Below are positions 47,601 to 62,421 of a DNA stretch of 64,000 nt, one piece after another. Where the stretch lies: NCBI GenBank assembly GCA_018350325.1, contig JAEVLN010000014.1, positions 2,072,001 to 2,136,000 of the forward strand, written 5' to 3'. This DNA comes from Globodera rostochiensis (Eukaryota > Nematoda > Chromadorea > Rhabditida > Heteroderidae). Under the pieces are notes generated by a model. The model made no database searches and was not told where the DNA came from. It saw only the letters and a program-made list of their open reading frames with translations. The translations under genes were made by a program, and so were the position numbers. Numbering within the stretch: the stretch's first letter is position 1; the number at the start of each line of letters is the position of its first letter.

Positions 47601-48778
47601 CTCCTGGAAAGGCTCAATGAAGGCGGGTCGAACGGTGGTGGAATGGCCTCGAAGGGTTCCTAAAGCGAATAGAGTTGGCAAATGTAAGGGAACACGGAAA
47701 TGCCGAAAGAGTTTGAGACAGTGCAATGGAAGGAGGAGGGGGACACCGGCGACAGAAAGGGCACGGGCACAAGCAGTGCACCGCCCGAAACGATAAAACG
47801 CGCCGATTGGGAGTGGAGATCGATCTGAAAGTTGGCGGACGGATAGTTAAGGGGGGGGCAAAAGCATTGGAAGGATATTAAAGTTGAGAAAATTCGACAG
47901 TCCAGGTTGGCTAATTAGGCAATACCAATCAATTGCTAATGAGGCTATCGTTTGGGGGCGTTCGTTTGTCTTGTCTTTGTTCTTTCTGACCTCTTCGCCT
48001 CCGTTGCGAAACCAACGGACGGTTGGCGACGGAGAGCCCGAAGCTGAACAGGGCAGGCTCAGGAAGGACGAATTGGTGTCGGGGGAGTTGGGATCAAAGA
48101 AATAAGAGGAACGCGGTTGTTCTTCGAGACGAGGAGCACCTTAGGGGAGAAATGGCAAAGTGATCGGAGAAAATCAAAAAGAACGAAAGACCTTTGGGAA
48201 GCATTGACTGTTCGTAGAGAAGCAAACGTCGCCAAAGGGGCAAAAGTTGGCAGATGAAAGGATGCACCGCCGGGGGCTGCACAATAATGCTAAAAGGTGC
48301 CGACCGGAAGTCCCTCTCTCTAAAAGTGCCGACTTACACTTCGAACCGACTCTTTGGCCCGTCCCCTCGCAGGCGCTTCTGCTGAAGTGCCAGCACTTTC
48401 CTCGTCTCATCTCCGTGCTCACGCTGCCCCTCCCCCAAACTTCCGAAGCGAACTCTCTCCCCCGTCTCGTCCCACTCGGGCCACAACATTCCCGCCCCGA
48501 CCATCCAGATCAGTTCGTTGACCCCCGCCTCCAGCGATTCCTCCAAATTAATCCGATCAAACACTTCCCCAAAAGTGCCATTCAAATCACCTCAAGCAGA
48601 TCGGAAAGGTCCTGCAGCATTTCCCTATTGGCTTCTCCCTCGCCATCCGCCACATCCGCCAATTGTGCCCCCAAACTCTCACACTTCTCGTCCACCTGTT
48701 CTCGTCGAGTTGGCACAAACTGCAGCTGCACACACTGATCGCCCGCTGTGGACCAGTCCTGAGGGCATTGACTCTGAT
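38648..48778 (-). CDS. rig-6: Contactin-family adhesion protein (RIG-6-like), 5' partial
   Basis: This is a neuronal immunoglobulin-superfamily cell-adhesion protein. From the 5' side (right): a C-type lectin domain (QSQCPQDWSTAGDQCVQL at about 48720-48778, ending HPFICQLLP at about 48250). Ig domains follow: FLSLPCSASGSPSPTVRWF (about 48000-48140), GGTKLECNAP (about 47530-47600), FAFSWVRGGSYG and DGTLFFSYNVREDE (about 42830-42960), RGDSVFLECFAYG and PVPTYQWSR with YRCSVQNRLGLSS (about 42130-42720), STTFQCPIADG and LIQCMASDDVGS (about 41640-41930), and DSGEYECEAVNNLGIAKAAV (about 41390-41460). Another Ig-like segment lies at 41040-41300. Four fibronectin III-like segments then follow (about 40970 down to 38730), with SDATLSWRI, LPPHP/LRYNVTWSTL, NATHLNLSWSW and ECRVVAFDQYGRMG. 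Stop at 38648-38650. Family members are usually GPI-anchored; the C-terminus here shows no strong hydrophobic tail. The lectin-Ig-FN3 order matches insect contactin. First exon and signal peptide not found. Confidence 0.85.
44010..44096. repeat. 17-base tandem repeat
   Basis: About five copies of gtttggtgatttgtgcc, the last one shortened, inside the large contactin intron. Confidence 0.9.
45940..46740. repeat. Purine-rich minisatellite, roughly 50-60-base unit
   Basis: About 14 copies of a unit built from ggtcttcttggaggag, a G-rich run, ggtctttttgggggagg and another G-rich run. The plus strand is almost all purine except for the short tctt blocks, so very long compositional ORFs exist on both strands (Gly-rich plus, Pro-rich minus). 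It lies in the large intron of the contactin gene. Confidence 0.93.
47388..47520. repeat. aaccc/ccccctag-rich tandem repeats
   Basis: Runs of aaccc, aaaccc and aaatcc variants followed by four perfect copies of ccctagcc (ccccctag unit) and more aaccc. It resembles telomere-like simple sequence but does not match the TTAGGC nematode repeat. It lies next to the Ig exon at about 47515 in the contactin gene. Confidence 0.8.
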
Positions 48779-51546
48779 CTAAAAGCTAACAAATAAGCCT
48801 TTTCCTTGATTGACTAAGCATTGGATGTTCTTCAAGTCCATTAAATGTTTAAGTAAATTGAATTGAATCCTTACAAAGCTTCCCCCCCCCGTCCGTGTGT
48901 TTATCCATCCTTCACTCCATAATTGGGAGTGTCCTCCCGCCAATTAAGATGTGCTTAATTGCATCCAATTTGGAGGAGGATTATTTGACCCTTTGGGGAA
49001 ATGCTTTCCGCACCAAAACGATGGAAGAGAGTAATCATCAAAACGCCAATTTGGGACTTATGTTTTATATTAAATTTATTTATTTATTAGCACAAAAAGA
49101 TAAATAGGCAAAAGCCATTAGCAAAAACAAATGGACGAAAGAGGGCAATTCAGCGGGAGACAACCCCCCCCCCCCCGGGGCCTTTCCGTCCATCTGGCCA
49201 GCTGACTGCCCTCCCGGCCATCCATCTCCGCGTTTGATTTGTTTGATTGTTTGGGTTGGACATTTCACCAATTCTCAACATTTGCCCATTTAAGGGGGGG
49301 GGGGGCAACGAACGGAAATGCGCGAGACAAATTTGGAGCTTTACGCTGCTTACAATTATAGGCAAAGCCATTACATAAAAAGGCAATTCTTTCGAAGCCC
49401 CCCCCCCCCCGCCGCTATAAAAGCACCCCCAAATTCTCCCAAATCCCTCCCATCCAAACATTTCCATTTTTGTCAATTTAAAGGCCTTTTCCAAATTACA
49501 CAATTTTTGCATTATTGGCCAATTTACGGCCAGAGAACTTACCCAAAATGATTGGGCGCAAGTAATGTTCATTTGTTGCCGTTGAGAAGGAATATGGGAG
49601 GAAATGAAGGGGCCAAATGGCGGACAAAAGAAAAAGCGAAGGGATGGCGCCGGAAGGGCGGGAGGCCATCGAAGGCGAATAATGTAATGGCATCTTCAGT
49701 CGGAAAGGGGGGGGGGATTAAAAGCAAACCGATCACTCACTGATCACTCCCTTTGCCTAATATTTGGAGAAAATGTAACGGATGAATGGAATAGTTGGCT
49801 GAATGGGAGGGGATGGACGGGTAATGCTCGGGGGGATCACTTGCGCATTTTGCAAGTTGGGCGGGGATTACTCGAGTTGGAGCCCGGGATTATGACGATT
49901 TGGGACGGGCGACCCGTCGGAATCGAATTTCGTGTAAAACAAATGGAAATGCGTCACGACAGTCGGACTTTATGCACCATTTTAGCTGTTCCAATCTTCA
50001 TTTAAGCGTTTTTTGGTCGGCATATCCTTGGATTGTGCGGGACATCGAATAAATGCGAATGGACAGTCTCTCCCACAAATGGGGGGGGGGGGGGGCTGGG
50101 AGAAGAGAGGGACGGCCTTACCCTTACCCGGGTGGGTGACCCCTCCGGCGACGTCCCTTAAACGCCCCCCGCCCCCGGGGGTTGGTCCACCCATCCTTCC
50201 GTATCTTTTGCTAAACCTCTCGCTATCCTTTGGCAGCTGTGGCCACAAGGACGGGACTAAAAACAAAATCGCCGATTGGATTGGGCACTTCGAGGACTGT
50301 TACGGGGATTTGGGGACATTTGCTTATTTCGGCGGACGTCCCCCCCCCCCCCCCCGCCGCCTTCTCGAAGGGAATTTGTGTTGACCCCGGCGGGGGGATC
50401 TGGGAAAGTCTGTCCAAACACTGAAAGATGACATTATTATTGTTGGCCTCATTGCCCTTGAGGACATTTGTTCAATTCGACACCCACACAAATTGAATTT
50501 TGTCCTTTGTCTTTAGTCACTACACAGAAAAAAAACCTCAAAATCTTTCTGTTGCTTCTCGAGTAGTCTCTTCTGCCGTTGAAGGGCAGAGGGTGAATGC
50601 GCCGGAGGGGGGGGGGGGGGGGGGGGGGATGGCATTCTTCGTAAAGTGCCCCTCCAAATTCAATTCAAAGTGCGAAAGAGTGAACATTTGGTGGAAGGCT
50701 CCAAAAAGGGATTTAGGAAATGTAAAATTTACCTCTTTTTAACTCTCTATTTTTTTATTCTGATTATTTTATTCATTTTTTCGTGACTAGGAAACGGATT
50801 TACAGGGAGCATGAGAAGATCGCCGGGGGCGGATGATGAAGGACGGAGAAGGGGGCGCAAAAAGGGGGGGGGGGGGGGAGGGGGGGGGGAGGGGGGGGGG
50901 GGGGTTGAAGCTTTTGTTTTCATTGTTTATTCTCTATTCAAAGTGAAGTGTCCAGCGGCGTCCATCTTCTTCAAAACTTTATCCTCCCCTAATGGGAATG
51001 GCCACAATCAAGTGGGTGGATGGCACCGTCCGTTCAGTGGAGTGGAGAAGGGGGCATTATTGAATTACCACCACCTCTATAAGAGAGGGGGCGACTTGGC
51101 AAATAAAGTCTGAAAGGCGATTAACGGGGGGGGGGAGGTTAAGCCGATGGGAAGGACGAACAAAGAAAGGTGCGCATCAATGAAAGAAAAGGGCGGGCGA
51201 CTTTGTTGGATTTGAGGAATATTATGTGTCAGTAACCGGGCGGGATTTTTGGGATTAATAAATTAAATGATTGAAGGCAACAGCTAATGAGAGTTGAATA
51301 AATTTGTTTAAGCATCAATTTTCCTATTTTTGATGGGACTTTCCCCAATTGGCCCGTGAGAATGAAGAACGAACGATTGAATTGGACGGGGGGGGGGAGG
51401 AGGGGAGGGGGGGGGGGGAGGATCATTGTCGTCCAAATTATTGCGAGAGGCAAATCGATCGTTTTGGTTCTTCCGATTGTTTGTTTTCAACCTTTTATTT
51501 ATTTAGTTTGATCACTTTACTCCATTCACTTCAATCCTCCAATCAA
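48779..51546. other. Long stretch without recognised gene
   Basis: This should contain the missing 5' end of the contactin gene, but no signal peptide joined to the lectin exon could be identified. Minus-strand hydrophobic ORFs at 49080-49271 and 49496-49693 are candidates without support. G runs occur at about 49293, 50085, 50608-50628, 50867-50903 and 51390-51418. Confidence 0.4.
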
Positions 51547-53763
51547 ATGAATAATTCTTCATCCCCGGAGGCGGCAGATTTAGAGCTCCTCCGGCAACTC
51601 CAATTTCGAGTTGCCCAAGTTCGACTCGACCTGGACGCCTTTCGGTCACACAATGATGACAACCAAAATGCCTTCTTCCTCACTTTTATGGCCTTAATGA
51701 TTTTCCGTCCGTCCACAAAATTCGCTAATTTTAATTAATTAAATTCCCTTTTTTCCCGCAGTTATGCAATGCGGCTTCGCCTTTCTCGAGGCGGGCGCCG
51801 TGCAGGCCAAAAATGTGACGAATATTTTGACAAAGGTAAAAAAGCCTTTGGCATTTTAACCAAAACAATTTGCCTTGGAATTTATTTTCAAAACCCTCCA
51901 AATCCTTTTCAATTTCATTTTTACCCCAAAGAACGTTCTGGACTCTCTGATCACCATCGTTTCCTACTGGACGCTCGGCTGGGCCTTGGCCTATGGGCCC
52001 AATCCGGTGGCCAATTTTAGCCCATTCTTCGGGGCCTCCCAATTCTTCGGCCAGGACATCTCCAACTTTGGCCGCTTCTTCTTCCAGTACGTGTTCGCTG
52101 CCCGCGCCTCCACTATCATTTCCGGTGCCGTCGCAGAGCGTGCCGAGTTCATCACTTTCTTCGTTTATTCTCTGCTTGTCCCCGGTTATATAATGTTTGT
52201 GTTTAATAGTCAATTAACGCCTCCAGGCTTCACTTACCCGGTGCTGTCACACTGGGGATGGTCCTCGGTGGGATGGCTTCGTCAGGGACCGAACATCGGC
52301 GACGGCACTTTCCACACAACTTATCTGGTCTCTCTTTCAGAGATGAACTCGCATTAAATTAGTGAAATTAAAACTAAACAGAATTTAATACATTCGTTCG
52401 TTATTCGTCAAAAATGCCCTCCTTTTTAAGGACCTTGCCGGTGCCGGAGTTGTGCATCTTTGCGGGGGAACAATTTCATTAATCGCTGCTTGGATGATGG
52501 GACCGCGTATCGGACGCTTTTTGGACAATGGCCAACTGTCCAAAATGGAAGGGCATTCCGTGCCGGTGAGAAAGGGAAAGTCGGACAATTCAAAAGAGTT
52601 GGAAATGTCAATTCGGCGGGATTCTCTGACAGTTGGCCTCGCTGGGCGGCTTCATTTTGATGCTCGGGTTTCTGGCCTTCAACGGCGGTTCGGTGGCGGA
52701 CATTTCCCTGCCGGGGAATGGTCAGGTGGTGGCCAAGGCGATGATCAACACGCTCCTCTGCGGTGCATTTGGCGCGATTTGCACTTTGATTTTGCACAAA
52801 ATTCGAAATGGAAAATGGACGGTTCTGTTGACGATGAACGCCTGCTTTAGCCGGAATGGTCGGGTTTGGATAAATACGTGCTTATAATGGCGCGGCATTC
52901 TGCCAGATTTCCGCGTGTGCCGGATGCAATCAGATGGATGGATGGGGCACTTTTGTGACCGGAATCGGGGCTGGACTCATTTACATGGCCCTCTCTGGAC
53001 TGATGCTAAGGTAAAAAAGCCTTTGGTTGGCGGTTTTGGGTTTGGGGGGATTGGATCATTTGTTCAAATCGGATTGGGGGGGGCGGGGGATTGGATCATT
53101 TGTTCAAATTGGATTTGGGGGGGGGGGGGGGGATTGGATCATTTGTTCAAATTGGATTGGGGGGGCGGGGGATTGGATCATTTGTTCAAATTGGATTGGG
53201 GGGGGGGGGGGGATTGGATCATTTGTTCAAATTGGATTGGGGGGGGCGGGGGATTGGATCATTTGTTCAAATTGGATTGGGGGGAGGGGGGATTGGATCA
53301 TTTGTTCAAATCGGATGGACAGACTCCAAAGAGTTCAGATTGCGCATCGACGACCCATTGGACGCGTTTGCTGTGCACTTTGGAGGCGGCCTTTGGGGAC
53401 TGATTTCGGTGTGTCTGGTGAGCACTTCGGCGGGTCGCGGAGTGATTCCGTCTCTGATCACCGGCGATGGGACGGCCATCGTCCGTTCTTTGGCGGTAAT
53501 CGGAGGAATTTTCGTGCCGGCGTTTAAATGCCATCCCGCTAAAGCAACTCGGCTGGAACATTCTCTCTTCTCTGGCCATAATCCTTTGGTCTTCCTTCGT
53601 TGTCCTCCCCGTTTTTGGCTTGCTCAAATTAATCGGAAAGTTTCGAGTCCCGGCGGAAATCGAACGGAAGGGAATCGACATTTGGAAGCACGGAGAGGAG
53701 GCCTACCCTCTGGTGGCTTATGGACACGGATGGAATGAAGCTGAAGCTGAAGAAGTAAGCTGA
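51547..53763 (+). CDS. Ammonium transporter (AMT/Rh family)
   Basis: This is a trimeric membrane channel for NH3/NH4+ with eleven helices expected. Exon 1 (51547-51706) starts MNNSSSPEAADLELL and contains the first helix. Exon 2 (51762-51835) reads MQCGFAFLEAGAVQAKNVTN, and exon 3 (51932-52184) ALAYGPNPVANF, FFFQYVFAARASTIISGAVA and ERAEF. The next exon has TYPVLSHWGWSSVGWL. Then, from 52431, DLAGAGVVHLCGGTISLIAA (pore His region), LGFLAFNGGSVADI, INTLLCGAFGAICTL and CAGCNQMDGWGTF. After a minisatellite intron, DDPLDAFAVHFGGGLWGLIS carries the second pore His. The final exon gives LGWNILSSLAIILWSSFVVL and a cytosolic tail ending AEAEEVS. The stop at 53761-53763 directly follows gaagtaagc, a good donor, so a further 3' exon is possible. 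Confidence 0.9.
53036..53318 (+). repeat. Intronic minisatellite in the ammonium transporter
   Basis: About seven copies of ggattggatcatttgttcaa followed by attggattgggg and a variable G run. The whole array lies between the exon ending GLMLR and the exon starting LRIDDPLD. Because the unit contains no stop in some frames, long spurious ORFs run through it. Confidence 0.93.
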
Positions 53764-56453
<2,690 letters not shown>

Positions 56454-56704
56454 CCGTTTCCTTTGTTAATTTTGTTTTTATATTCCAACTTTTCGTCTTT
56501 CTTTCAAATGGCACACCCAAAAATGGCCAAACCGGCGGAACGCAATTCACATTTCTTTGTTTGTTATGTACAAAACAATTACATTTTTTATTGCATAAAT
56601 GGTCAATTAAATTTATAAAAACATTTGAGAAGATTGAGTAATAAAATGGATATGATTTTATTGTGATCGGTGATTTGCGATGGCTGTCTAATCACTGGTC
56701 ATTA

Positions 56705-59700
56705 TTATTGTTTATTCGGACGGTCATCGTTGTGCTGATTGGCCAAAGTGCCGTCGTTGTCCCAATCAAATTGACTTCCGAGGGTTAGGTAATACCACCA
56801 ATAGATTAGCTGAACGGAATGATTATTTTCGGAGGATGGAATGGACGACCAGTCACATTAAACAGAGTGAACGTCAGGGGGAAGACGACGATGGACAGTC
56901 TGAAAGGGAACCAACCGTTCAAATCATTAAAAACGGCACGGCACTTGTCGATGCTCTCCGGTTGGATGATCAATCTGTTCTCCTCCTCCTCGTCGCCGAA
57001 CGAGCGCCATCTGCTGGAAATGGATGGCCGCAGAGGCCGTCCAATCGATGGCATTGGCATTGGAGAGGGGATGAAAGGGAACATCTGCTGGGGGGGGGGG
57101 GGTCAACCATGCTTCATCTCATCCGGATGATTATTGATAATGAGTGTGAGTGAAAGGAAACTTCTTCGGAAATGGCGTTGGTGCTTCGTTTGTCCACCGA
57201 ATTGTTGTGCCGTTCCTCTCCGGCACTGGTTCGTGCCGTGGACGCATTTCTGTCCACCGGAATTCCCTCCGGCACGGACCCGTTTTGGGAGCGAAAAGGG
57301 AGCCGTTGGGCAGGCGGAGAGGAGGCGGCACAATGCGTGTGGGTGGGCACGGCAATGCAAATGTCTCCCGTGCCGACTTTCGCCATCGCTGGAATGCCGT
57401 CATTTTGCTTTGTGTGATGGAATATTGCGGGTGATTTGTCTTCCGCTTGGGCGCCCCGGTCGAATTCGCTGCGCCTCTTCAATCGCCGTCTCGCCAACGG
57501 AAAAATCCCTTAAAATTTGTTAAATTTTCTGAAAGTTTGGCATCCGAACGAACGAACCGCAGTTGGAAGAGTTGGACGTCCGGCGTCGTTGTGCTCCGTT
57601 TGTACTGCTTGGAATTGTGCCGTTTCGGGTGGGCAAAGTGTGCAGTCGAATACTGCTCGGCCGGCTGCCCCTTTGGGTGGCCAACAGTCTGAAGGAAGTC
57701 GCCTCGGGGCGGCAATTCACTAAACAAAAACGGTTAAATAAATTAACAACAAAAAGGCTTACTTTTCTTTTGAGTGTTTTCCCCCGAGGGTTCATCCCCC
57801 AAAGCGCACGAGGAGGCGAACGAACGGCGGTTGGAGTGGGCGAAGTGCTGGGAGTACATGGAGAGGGAATCGCCTCGACTGGACGACCTCCGCGCAAGTC
57901 GCGTACGCATCATACTCTGACGCCTTGCAAAGTAAAATTTGGTTGGCTTTTCCTGCGTTCGTTCGGCCATTTGCCTGGTGATGTAGCAGACGATGGCCAA
58001 TTCGATCATTGTGCCGAACACAAAACTGATGCAGCCCAACATCCAAACGTCCATCGCCTTCACGTAGGACACTCGGGGCAAGTTCTTGTGGATGTTACCG
58101 AACTGAAATGGAATTTGTGAGGGTTTGTCCGATCAGATGGACGGACGCTGATCAAAATAAGCAAGCAAAGCACCTGAAGCGTCAACGCCAGCAGCGATGA
58201 GACGCCGACCTGTCCAATTTGGTTTTATTGGGATAATAAATAAATGTTTTGTGATGGATGGCCGGGCCCCCACCGTTGTTCTGGCCGGAAGTGCCTTCGG
58301 TTCTGCAGGAAAAATTGGAGTTTAAATAATAATGTTTTAAAAAATGGATTAAAAAACATACCCATGCAAAATGCGACCCAGGAAACGATTATGGTCAAAT
58401 ACCTTAACCAATTGAAAGAAAAAACGTTTGCTAAAGTTCTCACGTCGGCACGTATGCCTGCAGAATGTAGAACCCTGGAAAGTTACGGTAGTTGGTGATG
58501 AGTACCAGTCTAACAGTTACCGTACCGTATCTCCTTTTGAAGGTGAATCGCGCCTGTGGCATTTTTGATCGGAGTAGCTTTAATGCGTGCAAAATGACCC
58601 AATCCTTTTACCTGGAGTTCGTCCCAATAGCCTGAGGAAACGAATTCAGCAAAATGATCAAAAATGTCGCTTTCTCTGTTTTTACCGTTTGGATAGAGCA
58701 CAGAAACCCGTTTGGTGGCAAATTGAATCATATCGAAGTCGGGCAGTTGGATCGGCTTCATCATCGTGATCGGTTCCGCCATCCCTTGGGGGGGGGGGGG
58801 GGGGTCAGAGGATTGGTTATTTTCTATTTCCCAGACTCTCACAATGAAGGGTCACTTCCTCGTTGTTATGCGAGTACGACTCCAGCAAAAGCTCACTGAA
58901 ATGCCATCGCGATGAATGGTTTGGCTAATCAGGCATGGATTGATTGTCTTGCCATGTTTGAGTGTCGAACGGAAATGTCCTCAAATCTGTAAAAGTCGGG
59001 GGGCTTCTTTGATCGATTGTTTGGTGCTTTGTGAGGGACAAAATGTCAATTCAAAATGCCTTCTTACCCAATGCGCACGGTGCCTTTACGGACAGTCGGT
59101 GATTGGTCCAAATTGTGCCGTTCTCATAAAGAATAAACATTATGTTGTCCGCAGGAGACGCGTGGACGGACGTCCGTTTGGCGTTGATTATGCACTAAAT
59201 GGTCCGTCCGGTCCGTTCGTTTCATTTAAAAATTCCCCCCCCCCCCACCCGTTCAAACCGTATTCGGCGTCCAAATGTCTGAAGCCGGATTTAACAAACA
59301 AATTGCAACCAATCCAAAAATACCCTTCAAATATCTGGACTCCATGGTGATGTTCCGCACACATTCCGAGCTCAAATTCACAAACGACAGCGATGGGTCG
59401 TGCCAAAGCTGTGTGAACAGAATGTCGATCTCGAAATCAGCCGAGATCTCGTTCAGCGAGCCCATATCCTGATTTAGCCAAAGCTCAGCTTCGTCTCCAC
59501 GGCCAATTTGGTCACTGGCACCCCCCCCCCCGGCATTTGCCCTAAGCAATGTGCCTCTTTCCCTGACAAACACCTGCACATGCATTTCGACTTCCACATG
59601 AACACTTTCATCTTTGTGGTCGCTGTCCGGCAACCTTTTCGTATAGTTATGGAACATTTCTTTCAAAATTTTGTCCTCCGACAGCGACCCTTAAACGGAA

Positions 59701-59854
59701 TGAACGAATTGAACTTTTTGGGCTTTCTTTTGTGTGTGCTCCGACCTGGACACTTTTGTCGTCGTGCGGTTGCCTTTCGGTGGAGTTGGAAGTGAACAGC
59801 GAGCAGAAACAGAAGCAGGAGAAGCAGCCGACGACGTCCGGTGGGGGAGAGCAT
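56705..59854 (-). CDS. Cys-loop ligand-gated ion channel, anion type
   Basis: A pentameric neurotransmitter receptor subunit. The start at 59854 gives a signal peptide ([20 protein letters not shown]). Ligand domain exons: [62 protein letters not shown] and [18 protein letters not shown]; then the Cys-loop [18 protein letters not shown], whose second Cys codon is made across an intron. Later exons: [48 protein letters not shown]1 is [13 protein letters not shown], the M1-M2 linker has [10 protein letters not shown], and M2 is [17 protein letters not shown]3 is [16 protein letters not shown], and M4 FPLTFTLFN with [11 protein letters not shown]. Stop at 56705-56707. The Pro-Ala-Arg motif before M2 is the anion-selectivity signature, so a chloride channel is expected, close to the nematode ACC/LGC-46 type. 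Ligand not determined. Confidence 0.88.
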
Positions 59855-62421
59855 AGCCTCGGGGAACGAAGGAGGGAGGAAGCGAATTAATTCACTCGCA
59901 TGGGCCCGCTGAATGCCAAAAGGACACCATTTTCGATTGACCCCCAAGGGGCTGCTGGGGATTTACATACTCAACTCATTCATTTGGAATTTAGAGTTTG
60001 GTTGGTATGGCTTTAAGCGCCCAACAAAATTCCCTTTCTTTTACGCGGAGGAAATGCTCCGGAAAATATTGACATGGGCGTAAAATGGCTAATCAATGCA
60101 AATTTGGTGGGAAGGGCGGACATTTTGGGATTTGGGGGAGGGGGACAAACTCAAAAAGCCGAGACAAAAGCAATACGATAAAGCGGATATGCTAAGACGC
60201 TCAAAGGCATTTGAACTAAAAATATTCCTTCCAATTTTAGCCTCAAAAGTTCGCTCGCCGTCTAAACATTTTTGTTGGTGCCATCGATCTTTGGCGAAAG
60301 AGGGCGATGAATGAAAAATGGGCTAATGTGTTTCCCTTTCATTGATGAGGCCAAAACTTAACGGGGAGATTGTGTTTATAATCCCCCAGGGATTTTTATT
60401 TTGAATGTCCACGTTTTGGCTACTGACTGTTGGGGGGGGGGGGAGGTGCAGAAAAGGGGGGGGGGGGAAGGAGGGGATTGAGGGGTTGAGGGGGGGGGGG
60501 GGGTTGAGGGAGGGGGGGGGGGGAGGAGGGGGGAATTGAGGGGGGAGGATTGAGGGAGGGGGGCGGGGGAAGGGGGGATAGGGGGGGGGGGGGAAGGGGG
60601 GGGATTGAGGGGGGGAAGGGGGGGGATTGAGGGGGGAATTGAGAGGGGGGGGGGGGTTGAGGGAGGGGGGGGGAAGGGGGGGGATTGAGGGGGGGAGGGG
60701 GGGGATTGAGGGGGGGAATTGAGAGGGGGGGGGGTTGAGGGAGGGGGGGGGAAGGGGGGGATTGAGGGGGGGAAGGGGGGGGATTGAGGGGGGGAATTGA
60801 GAGGGGGGGGGGGGTTGAGGGAGGGGGGGGAAGGGGGGAATTGAGGAAGGGGCGGGAGGAATCTCTCTAATTGTCACCTCTCGGCGTCAATTAGACCAAA
60901 GAATAGCCCATTATATGCTTACCTATTTAAGGAGTACAAAGATAAACGAACGAATGAAACACTTTTTGTTTTGTGCCAAAAGCCCCCCCCCCCCTTCGTT
61001 CACTTAGCCAATAAAACAAACTCACTAAAAAGGAAAGAAATTTGAGCTGTTCGATGTACCCCGGGGGGAGGGGAAGCGGCAGGTGAGAAAACGAACAACA
61101 AATTGTTTATTTGTGGTTTAGGATTGCCTGGCCGGGTAATTGGATGGTTATGAGTTTGGGGGGGGGCGTTGGGTTGGCATCCGCCGGCGGTTGGGAGGCG
61201 AAAGACTTCCTTTGCCCGGGGCCATGGAGAAGCTGTCGCGCCGTGGCACAGTTGCGCTTTCTTTGAATAAATAATAATGCGCCTCTCTTTGATGGACCCG
61301 CCGAACGTTCGCCACATTCCCTTTAATAAATCACTCCCTGTCACCCAATGGCACTCAGTCAGTAAACTGTGCCCTCCCCCCCCCCCCCGTCTCGACCGAC
61401 CGTTCCCCCAGGACCAAATAAATTGAGTTTAATTAAGGTCCTTAAACAAATACAAAGTGTCCGACGAAGGGAGAAATGAATGAGGACGAACGGATGGGCG
61501 GACAAATGCAACGGAAAGAGCCGCCGGATGGCTTCACCCCGTCGCCCCCCCCCCAAAACTGTCAAAAACAATTTGGAACGGATGCGAAAAGGGCGGGGGG
61601 GGGGGGGGAATGAACAAATTTGGAGTGAATCGATTTAGAAAAAAATGCCTGCCGAAGGCTCATCAAAAGGAATGAAACAAAAGAAATCCAAAACGCCGGC
61701 GGCGTTGACATTTTTACACCCGCCCCATTTCGCCAAACACTTTTTTTGACTTAATTGACGAGGCGCTCTTCTTCCCTTCGGCGGAAAGGAAAAATTGCAT
61801 AAATTAATTTTTTTGACGCCCCCGCCCCGTCGAATAAAATAAAAATTAGTGTAAGCGCCCGGAACGGGCCAAGCTCAAGCTTACATCGTCCGACACATTT
61901 CTGCGCGTTTTCGCATTGGACAGATGCGTGTTTTATAATTAAAGACAGTGACAAAAACGGGGGGGGGGGGGGGAGGGAATGTTGTCCCTTACATCAGAGA
62001 AAGCCCCCCCCCCCCCCCCGGGGGGGGGGGGGGCTGGGTGAATGTTTAATTTTCCAAAAATAACGGAACAAATAGGAGACAAAATCATTCGGCACGGAAG
62101 GAACAAAAAAGGTAAACACTGCCCAGATTGACTGACAAAGTCACCAGAAAAAGCCTCTTCTTACTGTGTTACGCTGCAGTACCCCCCCCCCCAATTTCTC
62201 CGGTGAATAATTTCAGTGGTTATATAACAAATCAAAAATTAGAAAATACTTTATGTTTAAGTCATCAGCAGGCAATTAAGAGCACATTGATTGTTGATCG
62301 GATAGAAAGACTGTCGATGATGATACGATAGGGCGTTGGGAATGGTCGTCGGTCCTCTCCTCATCTCTCTCTCTCTCTCTCTCTGTTCATCCTGCTCACG
62401 CGATCGATCAGCGTCCACCGA
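59855..62421. other. Gene-free stretch with G-rich minisatellite
   Basis: No conserved coding sequence is seen. It holds a G-rich tandem repeat (60430-60860), further G or C runs (about 61377-61389, 61595-61608, 61960-61972, and adjacent C and G runs at 62005-62033), and a TC dinucleotide run at 62362-62382. Confidence 0.45.
60430..60860. repeat. G-rich minisatellite with gggattgagg core
   Basis: Repeats of ggggattgagggggg, ggaattgagagg and ggttgagggagg separated by G runs. In places they form a roughly 110-base higher-order unit (60600-60830) that appears about twice. Almost pure purine on the plus strand apart from att/tt. Confidence 0.9.

Noticed and set aside
49080..49693. Signal-peptide-like ORFs as the contactin start
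   Set aside because: Hydrophobic segments are present, but no donor joins them in frame to the lectin exon with confidence.
60323..60877. 184-residue Pro-rich minus-strand ORF
   Set aside because: Made by the G-rich minisatellite; no conserved residues.
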